A stretch of 64,000 nucleotides of DNA from CATQHQ01 sp965243805. GTDB lineage: Bacteria; Gemmatimonadota; Gemmatimonadetes; Longimicrobiales; Gaopeijiaceae. Below, piece after piece: positions 61,553-64,000 of this stretch (position 1 is its first letter; each line of letters opens with the position of its first letter). A program made the translations under genes and the position numbers. The stretch lies in assembly GCA_965243805.1 (NCBI GenBank), contig OZ251577.1, positions 1,674,001-1,738,000 on the forward strand, given 5' to 3'. The notes beneath the pieces are model-generated. The model was not told where the DNA came from, did no database searches, and saw nothing but the letters and a program-made list of their open reading frames with translations.

Positions 61553-62548
61553 TCATGGAATTACCACACCCTGGAGTCGGAACACCCAATATAGTACGAC
61601 GCCAGATACAGCACCTACGTTCATGAACACTCGGTAATGGATGGGTGCATCCGTGGTACGAAAAAACCAGCGTCTTAGCGTCTCGCGATAGGGCACGCCT
61701 ACTGTCAAGCTCCCCTGACCACGAAGCTCTTCGGGCTCGGGATCATGAGCTTGATACACACTGTTAGCACGATACCAAACCAGTACCGATACCGTTACTG
61801 CTCCCAAAGCTGCCCCGGCACCGGCAAAGATGGCCATCACCTTCGCAGTAGTTGCTATTTCAGTATGATCGATTCTAAACTCGCTTATGGTCGCGGCCAC
61901 ATATATCGTGAGAGCCATGAGCGGGAGTAGCCACGGAGTGACCATACGATCTCTGCGACGAGATGGTCCGGCAGTTTCTGTTGACGGAAGACGCATCGAG
62001 ACCATTTGCATCGCCTTATCGTTCACTGATGGAGGGACTTCAGTGGGCGGAAGAGTGTTGGGATAGCGCACACGGCGAACGTGGCCTAGTCGAACGCGAC
62101 CGATCCAACTTGCAATAACCATCAAGCGATACGTTATGAGAATGGTTCGAACTTGTCGAGCGACGGGAACACCATTTTGTATGATCCAATCCAGGACCTT
62201 ACTACCGTGCTTAGGGTTGTTGAGTGCTCTATAGGCATACCAGCCCTCGTTGGTGATTCTAAACACCTTCACCGAACCGGATTGGACATCTGTACCGTCT
62301 CGTTCTATTGTTGAGGACTCAAGATAGCCCTTGTCTGCAAGATCGGTGATCGCTTGTCTCACCTCACGAGCGAAGAGATTCTTGTCGGAGGTGTGCCAGT
62401 AATCGAGATGAAACGTTTGCATGATCGCATTGCATATGGCATTCAGCGACGCCGAGTCGAGGTTAGGTGAATTATATGCCAGAGTCAAAACGTTCTTGAA
62501 TTGGTATGCACGGCGCTCTCCAAGCGGAGGGATGTCTTTACCAGCCAT
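61553..62548 (-). CDS. Winged-helix-like protein with three C-terminal membrane segments
   Basis: The 331-residue product has an N-terminal region resembling a winged helix (FAREVRQAITDLADKGYLES, VFRITNEGWYAYRALNNP). After about residue 205 come three transmembrane segments: WLLPLMALTIYVAATISEF, KVMAIFAGAGAALGAVTVSV and YRVFMNVGAVSGVVLYWVF. I do not recognise the family. AGGAAGGA precedes the ATG, and it starts 17 bases after the hsdS stop, so it appears to belong to the restriction operon. It is AT-rich. Confidence 0.6.
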   Translation of the reverse strand: MAGKDIPPLGERRAYQFKNVLTLAYNSPNLDSASLNAICNAIMQTFHLDYWHTSDKNLFAREVRQAITDLADKGYLESSTIERDGTDVQSGSVKVFRITNEGWYAYRALNNPKHGSKVLDWIIQNGVPVARQVRTILITYRLMVIASWIGRVRLGHVRRVRYPNTLPPTEVPPSVNDKAMQMVSMRLPSTETAGPSRRRDRMVTPWLLPLMALTIYVAATISEFRIDHTEIATTAKVMAIFAGAGAALGAVTVSVLVWYRANSVYQAHDPEPEELRGQGSLTVGVPYRETLRRWFFRTTDAPIHYRVFMNVGAVSGVVLYWVFRLQGVVIP

Positions 62549-62565
62549 GTTCCGCTGATTCCTTC

Positions 62566-64000
62566 CTATTCATGATGGTGGCCTCGGCAAACTCGTCGCG
62601 AATCTCGCGTGCGCACGGACGTATTCGACGAATAAGGCGGGATAAGCCGATGCAACAGCAGATGTCGTGCCAACGTGACGAGCTGAAGCTCGGCTGACAA
62701 CTGGCCGATGGCGGCAAAGAATGGCTCCACGCATTCATTGAACAGTTCCAGTACACGGCAAGTAGGTACAGCCAATTGTTGAGTGTACGCGATGTTTCGA
62801 TTTAGTCCCGGTACGGCGGAATCCGCAACAAGCAAAGAAAGACGTTGATCTTGTAATGCTAAATACATGTAAAACAGAGAATGGCGACTATCTTGTGGTA
62901 CGACATAATACGTTGTATCTATGGGAAAGAAATCAGTGGGCACCCAAGTAACCGTTCCCGGAGTGCCTTTTCGTCCGACTACGATACCGGGCCCATCAAT
63001 AAGGGCCGTATCATGCCAACCGACTTGACCGTTTGAACCATACACTGGTACGTTACCGTGTCGCCTGTTCTGAGAGTTGAGTGCTCTGCCATAGGCTAGC
63101 GTGAGGAGATCGCCCAGAGCCTTCACCGTCCATCCAGATGGTATGGGCCCAAGTGCCGAAGTCGTCATTGAATCGGGAAAAGCATCGGTAATGGCCTTTG
63201 GCAGTGCTGTATGGTCACCCGTTGTTTTGACACGAACCGGATCGTAGGTCACGAACCATTGACGGAAAACAGTATGGAGTAAAGAATCAAGCGTCGCGAT
63301 CATGCGGCGGTTCAGTTCAATCTTTTTATCTAGGACTTCCAACACTTGAGTCAGTCGGCGCTGCACAGACACCGGGGGCAATGGTATACGAATCTGCTTG
63401 AGAGCTCGTCCAGAGAGCTCGGCGAAGGTTGAGCCGGTTGCGTGGCGCTGGAGCTCGGGTACGTTAGCTGTAAGCCAATAATAGAGATAGGCAGATAATA
63501 TCCTATTGCTGGGTACAAGACTTCGAAAACCTTGATTGGTTGCAAGTGGGCACGCCGCAATGGCCGTGTAGCCGATCGGCGCCCTTGTCGATAGTAGCAC
63601 GGTACCTTGCGGAACAAGAGACGCCGAAGATCCCGTCAGTCCTTGGCGGGACAGGTTTCTTGCGCCGCGAGAGACGTAGGGGTGATGAGGTTTTGAAAGA
63701 TCTCGAGGAGTCAGCCATGGGACGGTACCGCCGAAGTTTGCGGGATCATCAGTTGGCGGAGTTCCACCACCGACAATCTCCGCGATTTCGCCGATTGGTA
63801 CGGACGGATAGTCGTGCGGAGCGAGTAAGTCCACATGCTCATCGTCAATCGCTTCTTGAAACTGTGTTGGCAGCTCTTGCCAAACTAGTACGTCAACCCG
63901 AAACGGCAGGTCGCTCTCTTCGAAGGCTTCCCTTAAGTCGGACACTTGGCCGCTCTGGTCAGACCCAGAAAACACTACCAGATCCAAGTCCGAGTCGGGC
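62566..64000 (-). CDS. hsdS: Nucleotidyltransferase domain fused to type I restriction S subunit (5' partial)
   Basis: The frame is open to the window edge and begins inside a MNT-type nucleotidyltransferase: PDSDLDLVVFSGSDQSGQ (the two catalytic Asp of the SDxDL motif) then RVDVLVWQELPTQFQEAI (third Asp). With no stop it continues into HsdS: target-recognition domain 1 (DYPSVPIGEIAEIVGGGTPP), the central helical spacer (LDKKIELNRRMIATLDSLLH), domain 2 starting GPIPSGWTVKALGDLLTLAYG, and a second spacer. HsdS sets the DNA target of the methylase and nuclease. The fused nucleotidyltransferase is unusual. hsdM is expected upstream, beyond 64000. Confidence 0.82.
   Translation of the reverse strand, partial: PDSDLDLVVFSGSDQSGQVSDLREAFEESDLPFRVDVLVWQELPTQFQEAIDDEHVDLLAPHDYPSVPIGEIAEIVGGGTPPTDDPANFGGTVPWLTPRDLSKPHHPYVSRGARNLSRQGLTGSSASLVPQGTVLLSTRAPIGYTAIAACPLATNQGFRSLVPSNRILSAYLYYWLTANVPELQRHATGSTFAELSGRALKQIRIPLPPVSVQRRLTQVLEVLDKKIELNRRMIATLDSLLHTVFRQWFVTYDPVRVKTTGDHTALPKAITDAFPDSMTTSALGPIPSGWTVKALGDLLTLAYGRALNSQNRRHGNVPVYGSNGQVGWHDTALIDGPGIVVGRKGTPGTVTWVPTDFFPIDTTYYVVPQDSRHSLFYMYLALQDQRLSLLVADSAVPGLNRNIAYTQQLAVPTCRVLELFNECVEPFFAAIGQLSAELQLVTLARHLLLHRLIPPYSSNTSVRTRDSRRVCRGHHHE

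Noticed and set aside
54798..64000. Complete type I restriction-modification system
   Set aside because: hsdR and hsdS are present, but no methyltransferase gene is in the window; it may lie beyond 64000.
1..64000. CRISPR array, tRNA or rRNA genes
   Set aside because: I saw no regularly spaced repeats, no tRNA-like cloverleaf with TTC loop and no rRNA-like conserved stretches; a covariance-model scan would be decisive.

Overview
The window is a GC-rich (backbone roughly two-thirds G+C by eye) bacterial chromosome segment. Its many 6-bladed beta-propeller lipoproteins with a G-x-GPGEF signature, an S9 peptidase with a WD40-like front half, an outer-membrane carboxypeptidase-regulatory/plug-like protein and GTG/TTG-rich, overlapping operons suggest a Gemmatimonadota-type organism. 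That placement is inference from gene style; no rRNA or tRNA gene is seen.

Layout. 1-9,200: minus-strand exported propeller proteins, a lipoprotein form of an HpcH/HpaI aldolase-like protein, a purine permease (plus strand, probably leaderless), and a sigma factor / membrane protein / AraC-like HTH cluster. 9,200-16,300: a tightly coupled minus-strand operon made of an OLD-like AAA ATPase, a propeller lipoprotein and three tandem paralogues of an AAA ATPase ending in a PD-(D/E)xK-like domain. 16,500-36,100: mostly housekeeping. The clusters are prfA-prmC-ylbF-like-CDP-alcohol phosphotransferase-inositol phosphate synthase-tmk-S41 protease; asparaginase; obg-dprA-hemW; hrcA-dnaJ; and yebC-ruvC-ruvA-ruvB. 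36,300-42,600: a 1,374-residue lipoprotein with Ig-like, LRR and leishmanolysin-like parts, then an S9 peptidase.

42,600-64,000 is an accessory island with AT-richer genes, decayed insertion sequences and mostly minus-strand defence-type genes. In order it holds a three-gene operon with 4-bp overlaps (Nmad2-domain protein, MazG-like pyrophosphohydrolase, UDG-fold protein); relics of IS1182-like, IS3, ISNCY and IS21 elements; a TIR-like protein with a helical partner; a duplicated double propeller; a two-gene cassette with a HEPN-like tail; and a type I restriction locus. The HsdR subunit of that locus carries an inserted S24/LexA-like domain. Around it lie a Clp-fold (SDH-type) serine protease with a single-base frameshift, a CoiA-like nuclease interrupted by one TGA, a winged-helix/membrane protein, and an HsdS that begins (off the window edge) with a nucleotidyltransferase domain. 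Two relics of a second hsdR copy flank the intact hsdR. No hsdM is in the window; it probably lies just beyond 64,000.

The best candidates for undescribed biology are the Nmad2-MazG-UDG operon, the five-gene ATPase/propeller operon with mosaic paralogues, the TIR pair without a visible ThsA, and the modified type I restriction system (S24 inside HsdR, nucleotidyltransferase fused to HsdS). Three otherwise complete genes are broken by single missing bases next to short homopolymers, so sequencing error must be excluded before calling them pseudogenes.
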